Source: a virus
Direction: 5' to 3' (one strand)
DNA: 24,007 nucleotides
IMG/VR virus record: IMGVR_UViG_3300034198_014928
Coordinates: 1 to 24,007 of that record
Shown here: positions 1-6,082 of the stretch, in pieces
Layout of the letters: each line of letters begins with the position of its first letter
How positions within the stretch are numbered: the stretch's first letter is position 1
Notes under the pieces: model-generated
What the model was told of the DNA's origin: nothing
Database searches by the model: none
Seen by the model: the letters and a program-made list of their open reading frames with translations, nothing else
Position numbers and translations under genes: made by a program

Positions 1-143
1 AGCGCCTCCAGGCGCTCCAGCCTGGCGAGCACTTCCAGCAGGCAGGACCCGGCGTAGTTGGCGGAGCCCGGGAACTCAGCGCAGTAGAGGCGCAGGCGCT
101 CCCACTGTTCGGGGGTTGCCTGATGCGTGGCGGTGTCAGTCAT
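1..143 (-). CDS. Small hypothetical protein, C-terminus cut by window edge
   Basis: The ATG at 143-141 opens a frame that runs without a stop to the left edge, giving 47 codons. The start overlaps the last 8 bases of the 53-residue gene upstream, the same kind of junction seen elsewhere in this leftward gene chain, which supports it being real. The visible protein begins MTDTATHQATPEQWERL and then becomes Leu/Glu/Arg-rich (LLEVLARLERLEA), suggesting an amphipathic or coiled-coil helix at the point of truncation. I do not recognise a family. It is the most distal visible member of the early leftward operon. Confidence 0.6.
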   Translation of the reverse strand, partial: MTDTATHQATPEQWERLRLYCAEFPGSANYAGSCLLEVLARLERLEA

Positions 144-297
144 GGCGACGAAAAGATCGGTGGGGAAGGTGGTGGCGGCGTTCCGCCAGTTGTTCGCGCT
201 GGCTCTGCCACTGGCGGAAGGTGGTCAGCGTCAAGAGCAGCAGCAGGAGCAGGGCCCAAGCAGACATGACCGTCACCCCTAGCAGGGCGGCAGTCAT
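136..297 (-). CDS. 53-residue single-pass membrane protein, unknown function
   Basis: The start at 297 overlaps the stop of the preceding gene in an ATGA junction, which decides it over an in-frame codon further upstream. Residues 2-25 are a clear hydrophobic segment containing a run of seven leucines (WALLLLLLLTLT), followed by a basic, Gln/Arg/His-rich tail (FRQWQSQREQLAERRHH). The expected topology is one N-terminal membrane anchor with a short positively charged cytoplasmic tail. The shape is superficially like a truncated inner-membrane spanin, but its place in a recombination operon argues against a lysis role. Function unknown. Confidence 0.6.
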   Translation of the reverse strand: MTAALLGVTVMSAWALLLLLLLTLTTFRQWQSQREQLAERRHHLPHRSFRRHD

Positions 298-509
298 GGC
301 TCTGCCCCCAGCCGCTCGGCATCGGCCCACGGGTGCCCCTGCAGGGCCTCCGCGGCGGCCAGCTCGCGCCAGTACCGGCGCCGGGCCGCGGCGGCACGCT
401 GCAGCAGCTGGCGGGCTTCTGCCTCCAACCCAGCAGCCTCACCGCCGTAGAGGTGGGCACGGTTGACCGTTTGGCGGACCAGGCCGGTGAGCAAGCTGTC
501 GGAGCTCAT
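294..509 (-). CDS. Small helical hypothetical protein (71 aa)
   Basis: It starts with an ATGA overlap against the stop of the gene upstream and ends in another ATGA overlap, so it lies in a translationally coupled chain. The sequence is Ala/Arg/Glu-rich (residues about 25-60: GLEAEARQLLQRAAAARRRYWRELAAAEAL), consistent with one long amphipathic helix or a coiled coil. No enzymatic motif is visible and I do not recognise a family. Small charged helical proteins of this kind are typical of phage early accessory regions. Confidence 0.65.
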   Translation of the reverse strand: MSSDSLLTGLVRQTVNRAHLYGGEAAGLEAEARQLLQRAAAARRRYWRELAAAEALQGHPWADAERLGAEP

Positions 510-727
510 TTCGCCACCTCCACCTCAGCCTCAGGCCAGCGATTGCGGGCGTACCGGAGCGCCGCCTGCCGCGATGGCGCCGGCAGTGTCACCCTCATTG
601 GCCGGTTCTCTCGCTGGCGGACGAGCAGGGTGTAGGGCCTGGTCTTTTGGCCCTGGCGGGGCCGGCTCACGCCGTCGCCGAACTTGCCATGCAGCGGCTC
701 GTCCCACTGCAGCACGATCCCATTCAT
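506..727 (-). CDS. Small hypothetical protein (73 aa), basic beta-rich
   Basis: I chose the ATG at 727, which follows the stop of the upstream gene with one base between. A GTG at 736, overlapping that stop, is the alternative and would add three residues. The protein begins MNGIVLQWDEPLHGKFGDGV and has a central segment KTRPYTLLVRQRENRPMRVTLP that looks like two beta strands, then an Arg/Ala helix with RQAALRYARNRWPEAEVEVAK. It is strongly basic, so nucleic-acid contact is possible, but that is only a guess. No family recognised. Confidence 0.6.
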   Translation of the reverse strand: MNGIVLQWDEPLHGKFGDGVSRPRQGQKTRPYTLLVRQRENRPMRVTLPAPSRQAALRYARNRWPEAEVEVAK

Positions 728-728
728 G

Positions 729-956
729 TCAGCCACGGGCCACCTCCAGCAGCCACTGCTGAGCCAGCTCGCCGCAGGTGTTCGGCATCCGGTAGGCAAT
801 GGCAGTCAGGAACCGCCGGTAGGGATTCCAGTCGATGCCGTCACGGATGGCCGCCAGCAGATCAATGTCAGTGACTGGCTGGCGCAGCAGCCTGTCGCCT
901 TCAAACTCTGTGCGGAACGCTGCCAGCAGCGCTCGCTCAAACTCGGTTGGGTTCAT
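729..956 (-). CDS. Small hypothetical protein (75 aa)
   Basis: The ATG at 956 overlaps the stop of the upstream gene as ATGA. The sequence MNPTEFERALLAAFRTEFEG followed by LLRQPVTDIDLLAAIRDGID, a central YRRFLTAIAYRMP and a closing helix ELAQQWLLEVARG predicts a compact all-helical protein. It contains one Cys. I do not recognise the family. It is part of the chain of small coupled genes downstream of ssb. Confidence 0.65.
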   Translation of the reverse strand: MNPTEFERALLAAFRTEFEGDRLLRQPVTDIDLLAAIRDGIDWNPYRRFLTAIAYRMPNTCGELAQQWLLEVARG

Positions 957-1168
957 GCGGGTTCAATGTCAGGTGAGTTGGCAAAGGTGCGCTCCAGGAT
1001 CTCCACCGGCTCTTTGCTCATGGGCGACTTCCGCAGGACCCAGGCAATCGGCAAGGGTGAGCCGTGCACCAGCACGACACGGATTCGCGGCGACCGGAAC
1101 AACAGGCGCAGCAGGAGCACCTCGTACCAGCGCAGAAACGGGTGATGGGTCATGGGGCTGGGCTTCAT
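953..1168 (-). CDS. Small basic hypothetical protein (71 aa)
   Basis: I took the ATG at 1168 (MKPSPMTHHPF), which lies four bases after the stop of the 21-codon ORF upstream. A second ATG at 1153 is also possible. The middle (YEVLLLRLLFRSPRIRVVLVHG) is hydrophobic and Arg-rich and might associate with the membrane, but it lacks an uninterrupted transmembrane stretch. The C-terminus is acidic. It ends in an ATGA overlap with the next gene. Function unknown. Confidence 0.55.
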   Translation of the reverse strand: MKPSPMTHHPFLRWYEVLLLRLLFRSPRIRVVLVHGSPLPIAWVLRKSPMSKEPVEILERTFANSPDIEPA

Positions 1169-1172
1169 GGCT

Positions 1173-1238
1173 TCACCGCAACGTCGGCGCAGCAGCCAGG
1201 GCCAGCGCAGCGGCGCCGGCAACGATAGGAAGGTTCAT
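1173..1238 (-). CDS. Possible 21-residue hydrophobic micropeptide
   Basis: This very short frame reads MNLPIVAGAAALALAAAPTLR and is essentially one hydrophobic helix. It fits exactly between the structured region after ssb and the next gene, ending four bases before that gene's start, as expected for a coupled small ORF. There is no convincing Shine-Dalgarno sequence before its ATG. In a GC-rich genome a 21-codon Ala/Leu frame can arise by chance, so this is tentative. Confidence 0.3.
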   Translation of the reverse strand: MNLPIVAGAAALALAAAPTLR

Positions 1239-1256
1239 GGATTCAACGGGGGTGGT

Positions 1257-1274
1257 GAGCCCATCGGTGGGCTC
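1257..1274 (-). terminator. Hairpin 3 downstream of ssb
   Basis: A perfect 7-bp inverted repeat (GAGCCCA / TGGGCTC) encloses a 4-base loop. It is the third stem-loop in the leftward transcript after ssb. No T-run follows, so termination is not proven. It could instead protect or process the mRNA. Confidence 0.4.
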
Positions 1275-1288
1275 GTGTGCAGGGTAGG

Positions 1289-1312
1289 AGGCCAGCCCCG
1301 AAGGGCCAGCCT
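1289..1312 (-). terminator. Hairpin 2 downstream of ssb, UUCG tetraloop
   Basis: On the minus-strand RNA this reads AGGCUGGCCC, UUCG, GGGCUGGCCU. It forms a 10-bp stem with two G-U pairs closed by a C(UUCG)G tetraloop, one of the most stable RNA loops. On the plus strand the two wobble positions become C-A mismatches, so the structure favours the transcript of the early operon. No T-run follows. Confidence 0.5.
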
Positions 1313-1318
1313 GCCTGT

Positions 1319-1347
1319 GACATTCCGTTACATCAGAACGGAATGTC
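1319..1347 (-). terminator. Hairpin 1 spanning the ssb stop codon
   Basis: A perfect 11-bp inverted repeat (GACATTCCGTT / AACGGAATGTC) has a 7-base loop that contains the ssb stop codon. The upstream arm encodes the last residues of SSB (D-I-P-F), and the downstream arm mirrors it after the stop. It may be an attenuator or 3'-end element, but there is no T-run and therefore no classical intrinsic terminator. Confidence 0.5.
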
Positions 1348-1752
1348 GTCGTCGTGGCCGCCGGCCGCTGGTGCAGCAGCAGGCGCCGGGGCGGGTGCCG
1401 GTGCAGCAGCCGCAGCGGCCGCGGCAGGTGCACCGTCGCGGCTGCTGAACTTCTCGACGTTGGCGTTCTTCAGCACGTTGGCGAAGCCCGGTGTTCCGTC
1501 GCGCTTGGTGAACTCCTCCATGGTGACCGTACCGGCGCAGAACACCGAGTCACCTTTCTTGAGGTAGTTGGCGGCATACTCTGCCGTCTTGCCCCAGACC
1601 TCCACCTTGACCCAATAGGCCGGGGGGTCTTCCCCCTGCCTCTTGGGCTGGCGGACGGCGACCGAAAACGTGGTCACCATCTGCCCGGTACTCAGAGCGC
1701 GGAGTTCGGGGTCTCGGCCGATGTTGCCTGTGAGTTGTCCTTGGAAAGCCAT
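1333..1752 (-). CDS. ssb: Single-stranded DNA-binding protein
   Basis: This protein coats single-stranded DNA during phage replication and recombination and recruits partners through its C-terminal tip. Residues 1-105 form an OB-fold SSB domain starting MAFQGQLTGNIGRDPELR, with the conserved WVKVEVWGKTAEYAANYLKKG segment. Residues 106-132 are a low-complexity Ala/Pro linker, and the protein ends in the acidic tip GGHDDDIPF, a near-perfect match to the bacterial SSB tail. At 139 residues it is slightly short, mainly in the linker. The WGKTAE..AANY motif resembles cyanobacterial SSBs as I remember them, the main host clue here. Its start lies 61 bases inside the upstream helix-turn-helix gene, and its stop codon sits in a hairpin loop. 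It lies with recE/recT-like genes, as expected for a recombination module. Confidence 0.95.
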   Translation of the reverse strand: MAFQGQLTGNIGRDPELRALSTGQMVTTFSVAVRQPKRQGEDPPAYWVKVEVWGKTAEYAANYLKKGDSVFCAGTVTMEEFTKRDGTPGFANVLKNANVEKFSSRDGAPAAAAAAAAPAPAPAPAAAPAAGGHDDDIPF

Positions 1753-1925
1753 GAGGTTGAGATTCGTTCGAATGAGGTGATCCCCTCGACGGGGTAGAGA
1801 ACGCGGGAGCCAACCCGAATGAACGGGGGGCCCTTGCCCGCGTGACGCCAGTTGGCGAGCGTCTGGTGGCTGAGCTTCCAGCGGGAAGCCAGCTCGGGCC
1901 CTGTCAGAAACTTGTCGTCAGACAT
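1692..1925 (-). CDS. Small helix-turn-helix DNA-binding protein (AlpA/excisionase-like)
   Basis: This 77-residue protein begins MSDDKFLTGPELASRWKLS. Residues 7-45 form a winged helix-turn-helix of the MerR/AlpA/excisionase type (helix ELASRWKL, turn, recognition helix HQTLANWRHAGKG, then wing PPFIRVGSRVLYPVE). Such proteins act as phage regulators or as recombination directionality factors. With no integrase in view, local transcriptional regulation is the safer guess. It starts 14 bases after the recT-like stop, with a GAGGGG sequence in front. Its last 20 codons overlap the beginning of ssb in another frame, an unusually long overlap (61 bases), so the tail is probably under weak constraint. 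Confidence 0.8.
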   Translation of the reverse strand: MSDDKFLTGPELASRWKLSHQTLANWRHAGKGPPFIRVGSRVLYPVEGITSFERISTSWLSKDNSQATSAETPNSAL

Positions 1926-1938
1926 GTGCAGTTGCCCC

Positions 1939-2736
1939 TCATAAGAATGGGTCTTCGTCGTTGGTCGGCTGGGGATCCAGGGGGGCAGGCTCTGCCTCAG
2001 CAGCGGGGACGAAATCAGCGTCCTCTATGGCCTCCGCCGGGGCGGGTGGCGCTGCTTTTTTTTTGGTGCTCTTTTGTACCTCAGCATTGAGCTCGCTCAC
2101 AAGATTGTGAGCTGAGTTACCTTCCGTCACTTTGACCTTTTCGACTGGTGCAGCCTGCCCGCGGGAGGCATCTTCCAGTTCTTCACTGGTTCCAAAGCCA
2201 AGTAGAACCTCCGGGCAATACAACCGAATCAGCCATGTTGCGCTGCGATACCGCAGCATCTGCTCGGGAATGCTTCGGTACTTTGGGTTCTTGGTCCAGC
2301 CTTCGGCCTTGGCCATTTCCATTGTCACCGTGACGAAAACCTGCTCGCCCGTGGCTTTAATCACGGCCTGGGCTGACACTTCCAGGCTGTCGCCTTGACC
2401 TTTGCTTTTCCACGTGATTGGGCCGTTAAAGGGCCCGCGGCGATTTGCCAGGGCGATGGCGAATTGAGCATTAAACCCAGGGCGCCCCTGTATGACTGTC
2501 AGATTCTGCAGGGCCAGCAGGTGATTCACCTCCAGCTGCTCTGCCATCAACAGGGCAACCATGCAGTTCTCGGGTTTTCCCTGGAAATGTGGCGGCACCA
2601 TCTGGCTCATACTGAAGGCCTTTGCCACCCGCCAGGTGTGCTCAAAGGACGCGGGATTGGCCAGCAGGCCCGAAGACATGGAGCCAGCACCGGTCGTTGC
2701 CAGGGCTGTGGATTGCGGGGAAAGATCGGGGCTCAT
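1939..2736 (-). CDS. recT: RecT-family single-strand annealing protein
   Basis: It likely anneals complementary DNA strands and pairs with the upstream exonuclease in phage recombination. The start at 2736 overlaps the previous stop as ATGA, giving 265 residues. The core (about residues 30-195) shows RecT-like features: FEHTWRVAKAFSMSQMVPPHFQGKPENC, a helix VALLMAEQLEVNHL, the strand motif LTVIQGRPGFNAQF, and the late block KYRSIPEQMLRYRSATWLIR followed by PEVLLGFGT. Residues 200-265 form a disordered Lys/Ala/Pro/Glu-rich tail ending NDEDPFL, strikingly like an SSB tip. The family call rests on motif pattern and on its place between a RecE-like nuclease and ssb. A Bet/Redbeta or ERF protein is less likely. 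Confidence 0.85.
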   Translation of the reverse strand: MSPDLSPQSTALATTGAGSMSSGLLANPASFEHTWRVAKAFSMSQMVPPHFQGKPENCMVALLMAEQLEVNHLLALQNLTVIQGRPGFNAQFAIALANRRGPFNGPITWKSKGQGDSLEVSAQAVIKATGEQVFVTVTMEMAKAEGWTKNPKYRSIPEQMLRYRSATWLIRLYCPEVLLGFGTSEELEDASRGQAAPVEKVKVTEGNSAHNLVSELNAEVQKSTKKKAAPPAPAEAIEDADFVPAAEAEPAPLDPQPTNDEDPFL

Positions 2737-2882
2737 CGTTGGAATGCTCGTGACAGGACAAGGACGTAGAAGCAACCGGCGGTCGCCGGCCAGAAGAACC
2801 AGTCGAACTGACTGGTCAGGGAATAGCCGCCCACCATTGACAGCACGGCAAGGGCCAGCAGGTTCAGTAGGGCATCAGTCAT
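2733..2882 (-). CDS. 49-residue membrane protein inside the recombination operon
   Basis: The ATG at 2882 overlaps the recE-like stop by 8 bases, and the stop overlaps the recT start as ATGA, so it is coupled on both sides. It begins MTDALLNLLALAVLSMVGGYS and continues with WFFWPATAGCFYVLVLSRAF: two hydrophobic segments separated by a short loop (SQFDW), so a small membrane hairpin is likely. The topology is holin-like, but its position between the two recombination genes argues for another role. No family recognised. Confidence 0.65.
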   Translation of the reverse strand: MTDALLNLLALAVLSMVGGYSLTSQFDWFFWPATAGCFYVLVLSRAFQR

Positions 2883-3684
2883 CGCACCACCTCGGCAGGT
2901 CGATCGGTTGGATCTCGTCGCCGTAGCCTGGCCAGGCATTGGCGGCACGGCATTCCGCCAGCCTGGCAAGGTCGCGGTCTGCAACCCTCCCGCCAGCGGC
3001 CACCATTTCGGGCGTCGCCACGTAGACGCCGACCAGGTACGGCGGCGCCTTCTCCACAGCGATGAAAACGAACTGCTCTGCCCCCAGGCCCCGCAGATAC
3101 CAGGCGGCTTGGACGTGGTAGCGGAACTTCTGGACGGATCGCTGGAAGGCTGCAGGGCTCGCGTCGTCGGTGGTTTTGAGGTCCACGACCAGGCGGCCGC
3201 ACTCGCTCAACCAGTCGGGCCGGCACTTGCAGACCTCGCCGGTGGTTTCGTCGGTCCACTGGTAGCTCTGCTCACAGGCGCCAGGCTTGCCCAGCACCAG
3301 GGCCGCGGCAGGGTGCTCGCGCACTGCAGCAGCAACCGCAGCCGAGAGCTCGTGCTGCTCTGCAGTTAGCACCGTCTTGCCTTTGGCGTCTGCCTGGAAA
3401 GCCTCCCACGCTTCTTTCCCCGCTTTTGTGCGGCGATCGATGGCAGGTGCGACGGCGTATTCCAGCTCGTAGCGGTCAGGCTCTAGCGCTCGGGTGTGCA
3501 CCGCTGAGCCGACCACCATTGCCGGCGTCGGCTCTGGTGGCACCGCCTCGGGGTTGAGGTAGCGGTGCCAGTAGTGCCGAGGGCTGCGGGCAATCAGGTC
3601 GAGGTGGGACTTCGACACGGCCGGCAGCGAGTGATACTCGGCGTTCGTCAGCTGGGGAAGTTTTTCTCCCCTTTCATTCGGCAT
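2875..3684 (-). CDS. recE: RecE-like exonuclease, PD-(D/E)XK fold (exodeoxyribonuclease VIII type)
   Basis: This is the predicted 5'-3' double-strand exonuclease that supplies single strands to the RecT-like partner. With the ATG at 3684 it has 269 residues; a TTG at 3714 would add ten but lies further from a ribosome-binding-like AGG. Motifs fit the RecB/RecE nuclease superfamily: VGSAVH (58-63), a CRPDWLS strand carrying Asp157, LVVDLKTTDDA with catalytic Asp168 and Lys170, and YHVQAAWY (189-196) as the late Q..Y motif. The N-terminal LTNAEYHSLPAVSKSHLDLIARSPRHYWHRYL is typical of the RecE C-terminal domain used alone by many phages. It opens the leftward operon. Confidence 0.88.
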   Translation of the reverse strand: MPNERGEKLPQLTNAEYHSLPAVSKSHLDLIARSPRHYWHRYLNPEAVPPEPTPAMVVGSAVHTRALEPDRYELEYAVAPAIDRRTKAGKEAWEAFQADAKGKTVLTAEQHELSAAVAAAVREHPAAALVLGKPGACEQSYQWTDETTGEVCKCRPDWLSECGRLVVDLKTTDDASPAAFQRSVQKFRYHVQAAWYLRGLGAEQFVFIAVEKAPPYLVGVYVATPEMVAAGGRVADRDLARLAECRAANAWPGYGDEIQPIDLPRWCDD

Positions 3685-3831
3685 ACCTGGGTCTCCCTGG
3701 GGGTACTGCGGCAACCTAGCGGCTCACCGCCCGTCACGCTGCTTCCCGTTACATCCCGTAACAACCGCTTGATTTCGTTGAACAATCGGGCAAGCTGTAG
3801 CTCCGGTCAAGCCCCAACGAACTCCAGCGCC
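3685..3831. promoter_or_regulatory. Divergent control region between leftward and rightward early genes
   Basis: These 147 bases separate the start codons of the leftward recombination operon and the rightward helicase gene, so they must hold promoters for one or both. They contain the palindrome GTTAC-ATCCC-GTAAC at 3748-3762 and a relatively AT-rich stretch at 3762-3787. I could not find a pair of well-spaced consensus -35/-10 hexamers on either strand, so promoter positions are not assigned. Confidence 0.5.
3748..3762. promoter_or_regulatory. Operator-like inverted repeat GTTAC-N5-GTAAC
   Basis: A perfect 5-bp inverted repeat with a 5-base spacer lies in the centre of the divergent intergenic region. 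Position and symmetry suggest a dimeric repressor or activator site, possibly for the small helix-turn-helix protein of the leftward operon. A 5-bp half-site is short, so chance is not excluded. Confidence 0.35.
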
Positions 3832-5376
3832 ATGAAAGTATCTCTTCGCCCCTATCAGGATCAGGGCGTAGCCGAGATCCGCCTGCGGTACATGCAGGGG
3901 AGGAAATCTGTCCTGTTCGTGCTACCCACCGGCGGCGGCAAGACAGTCGTTTTCAGCTACATCACCGAGCTGGCCAGCAAGCTCGGAAATCGCATCTGCA
4001 TCCTTGTTCACCGCGACGAGCTGGTGGAGCAAACCAGCCGCTCGCTGGATGCCATTGGGGTCAGCCACGGCATCATTGCCGCAGGCCGTTCCATGGACCT
4101 GTCGTGCTCCGTGCAGGTTGCCAGCGTCTGGACCCTGTCGCGCCGCCTCCACCGCATCCCCGCCAGCTTCTTTCAGCTGCTGATCGTTGATGAGGCGCAC
4201 CATGCTGTCGCCGGGTCATGGGCCAAGGTGATCGCCCATTACGCGAACGCCCGGGTTCTTGGCGTCACCGCCACCCCCGAGCGGTTTGATGGCAAAGGCC
4301 TCCTCGGCTACTTCGATGACATGGTGATCGGGCCGGATGCAGCTTGGCTCACCGCCAACGGCTTCCTCGCGCCGGCCAAGGTGTTCGCACCACCGTCCAA
4401 GGTGGACACCTCCAAGCTGCGAACCCGCATGGGCGACTTTCGCATGGATGACGCCGAGCGGGCCCTGCAGCAGGGCGGCATCATGGGCGATGCCGTCACC
4501 CACTACCGGCGGCACCTGCAGGGCGGCACCGCGATCGCTTTCTGCTGCTCGGTTGCCCATGCCGAGGCCGTGGCCAAGGCCTTCAACGACCAGGGCATCC
4601 GCGCTCGCTCCGTGGATGGCACCATGGACAAGGCAGAGCGGCGCCGCCTGATCGAGGCCCTTGGCACCGGCGACGTGCAGGTGTTGACCTCCTGCATGAT
4701 CATTTCCGAGGGCACCGATGTTCCCTCAGTCTCCGGCGCCATCCTGCTTCGGCCGACCCAATCGCTCAGCCTCTACCTGCAGATGGTCGGCCGTTGCTTG
4801 CGCCCCGCCCCTGGCAAGGCCGCGGCCATCATCCTCGATCACGTGGGCAACAGCCTCCGCCATGGCCTGCCCACCGATCCCCGCAAATGGTCGCTGCAGG
4901 GCAAGCTCAAGCAGCAGCGCGACGCCGCACCCTCAGTCAAAACCTGCCCGGGCTGCTTTGCCGCCATCCCGTCCGCCTCTCGCACCTGCCCCGAGTGCGA
5001 CCACGTCTTTGAGGCAGAGGGGCGCGACTACATCACCATCGATGGTGACCTGGTGGAGCGCACCTTCAAGGCCGGCGAGGTGGTCGAGTGGCTGCACGGT
5101 GGGCACTGGCAGGGCGGCTGGACCGTCCAAGGTGTGGCGGCCAGCAACCTTGCGACCAGTGTCGTCATCGAGCGGCCTGCCCGCGGCAACCTGGAGGTTC
5201 AGATCGTGGCGCCCCACCAGCTGCGCTATCCCCTGCGCCGCCAGCAGGCCGGCGCTCAAACCTTGGAGGACCTCATCGCCATCGGCCACCAGCGGGGCAT
5301 GAAGAACCCCTACGGCTGGGCTCGGCACGTCATGGCCGCTCGGCAGGCCAAGGGGCAATGGAGGCACCTGGCATGA
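3832..5376 (+). CDS. Superfamily 2 DNA/RNA helicase with C-terminal zinc ribbon
   Basis: This is a predicted ATP-dependent helicase of phage replication or recombination. I start it at the ATG at 3832 (MKVSLRPYQDQGVAEIR) because the Q-like motif RPYQ begins there; the frame stays open for 89 codons upstream, but those residues lie in the intergenic region and antisense to the recE-like gene. In 514 residues the SF2 motifs are in order: TGGGKT (33-38), DEAH (120-123), TATPE (146-150), ISEGTDVPS (290-299) and QMVGRCLRP (317-325). Residues 372-389 hold a CxxC...CxxC zinc ribbon (CPGC...CPEC). Fold and order resemble the UvsW/RecQ-like 'DEAD helicase' genes that precede VRR-NUC nucleases in phages, as here. 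Confidence 0.93.
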   Translation: MKVSLRPYQDQGVAEIRLRYMQGRKSVLFVLPTGGGKTVVFSYITELASKLGNRICILVHRDELVEQTSRSLDAIGVSHGIIAAGRSMDLSCSVQVASVWTLSRRLHRIPASFFQLLIVDEAHHAVAGSWAKVIAHYANARVLGVTATPERFDGKGLLGYFDDMVIGPDAAWLTANGFLAPAKVFAPPSKVDTSKLRTRMGDFRMDDAERALQQGGIMGDAVTHYRRHLQGGTAIAFCCSVAHAEAVAKAFNDQGIRARSVDGTMDKAERRRLIEALGTGDVQVLTSCMIISEGTDVPSVSGAILLRPTQSLSLYLQMVGRCLRPAPGKAAAIILDHVGNSLRHGLPTDPRKWSLQGKLKQQRDAAPSVKTCPGCFAAIPSASRTCPECDHVFEAEGRDYITIDGDLVERTFKAGEVVEWLHGGHWQGGWTVQGVAASNLATSVVIERPARGNLEVQIVAPHQLRYPLRRQQAGAQTLEDLIAIGHQRGMKNPYGWARHVMAARQAKGQWRHLA

Positions 5377-5438
5377 GGCGCGATTACTCTGACCCGGCGC
5401 AACCGACCCCACCCCATGCCGGCAGGCCCCAGCCATGA
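5373..5438 (+). CDS. Possible 21-codon coupling ORF between helicase and nuclease genes
   Basis: The ATG overlaps the helicase stop (ATGA) and the frame ends inside the start of the VRR-NUC gene after 21 codons (MRRDYSDPAQPTPPHAGRPQP). It might carry ribosomes from one gene to the next rather than make a functional peptide. Its Pro-rich composition gives no sign of a fold. It is easily a chance frame. Confidence 0.25.
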   Translation: MRRDYSDPAQPTPPHAGRPQP

Positions 5439-5772
5439 GGCCAAGGTCCAGAACACCATCCGTCTCGCACTTGGCCGCGGCCTGGTTCGCCTGTTCAGGA
5501 ACAACACCGGGGCCCTCAAGGACCAGCAGGGCCGGCTCGTCACCTTTGGCCTTTGCAAGGGCAGCAGCGACCTCATCGGCTGGCGGAGCACCACCGTCAC
5601 TCCAGACATGGTCGGGCGGCAGGTGGCCATCTTTGTCGCGATCGAGGTCAAAGACCGGGGCCGGCCCACGCCCGAGCAGCAGGCATTCGTCGCCCTGGTG
5701 CGCAAGGCTGGCGGCCTCGCTGGCATTGCCCGCAGCATCGTCGAGGCCCAGGCCATCCTCGATGATCTGTAA
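5416..5772 (+). CDS. VRR-NUC domain nuclease
   Basis: This 118-residue protein is a stand-alone VRR-NUC (PD-(D/E)XK superfamily) nuclease, expected to cut branched or flapped DNA during phage replication and recombination. The visible core is SHEAKVQNTIRLALGRGLVRLFRNNTG (helix with the conserved Glu, then RNN), GLCKGSSDLIGW with the catalytic Asp, and FVAIEVKDRGRPTPEQQAFV, where Glu-x-Lys is the catalytic E-V-K. This is the usual size for phage single-domain members. It lies 39 bases after the helicase; the helicase/VRR-NUC pairing is common in phages and suggests joint action on replication intermediates. Confidence 0.9.
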   Translation: MPAGPSHEAKVQNTIRLALGRGLVRLFRNNTGALKDQQGRLVTFGLCKGSSDLIGWRSTTVTPDMVGRQVAIFVAIEVKDRGRPTPEQQAFVALVRKAGGLAGIARSIVEAQAILDDL

Positions 5773-5842
5773 CGGTTTGCAACTGTCCTCGGGTTGCCAT
5801 CGCGCCGCGTCACTACGGTGCCCCTGCACCCGATGGCACCCC

Positions 5843-6082
5843 ATGCCCACCCCGACACCGGCCGAGTGCTTCAAGAAGCTCCGCGGCCTCTACATCGACG
5901 CCAACCGCTGCGAGCCCACTGACGACCACAAGGTCATCGACTGGGCCACGCATCCCGAGCACTGGGCCACCCAACAGATCGCTCACCGCGGCTGGCACTA
6001 CCTCGCCGCCGAGGCGGTGGTCCGCCAGTGCCGCATCCTGCGCAACCGTGCCGCTCGCCACCTGCCGGAGCAGCAGGCATGA
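5843..6082 (+). CDS. Hypothetical protein (79 aa)
   Basis: I start it at the ATG at 5843 (MPTPTPAECFKKLRGLYIDA), because the same open frame further upstream overlaps the VRR-NUC gene out of frame. It is predicted mostly helical and rich in Trp, His and Arg (HPEHWATQQIAHRGWHYLAAEAVVRQCRIL), with three Cys but no paired zinc motif. It ends in an ATGA overlap with the next gene. It is the first of six small coupled genes before the primase-helicase. I do not recognise a family. Confidence 0.65.
   Translation: MPTPTPAECFKKLRGLYIDANRCEPTDDHKVIDWATHPEHWATQQIAHRGWHYLAAEAVVRQCRILRNRAARHLPEQQA

Noticed and set aside
3746-3755. 10-mer CCGTTACATC shared between the divergent region and the ssb 3' hairpin (1325-1334)
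   Set aside because: Many 10-mer coincidences are expected in 24 kb, and the two copies sit in different structural contexts.
3565-3831. N-terminal extension of the helicase (89 further codons upstream)
   Set aside because: It would cover the divergent control region and the recE-like start. The extra sequence has no helicase motif, and the ATG at 3832 directly precedes the conserved RPYQ.
4933-5874. 313-codon minus-strand frame opposite the helicase and VRR-NUC genes
   Set aside because: It is antisense to two genes with clear conserved motifs, and its protein shows no recognisable pattern. Long antisense frames are expected at this GC content.
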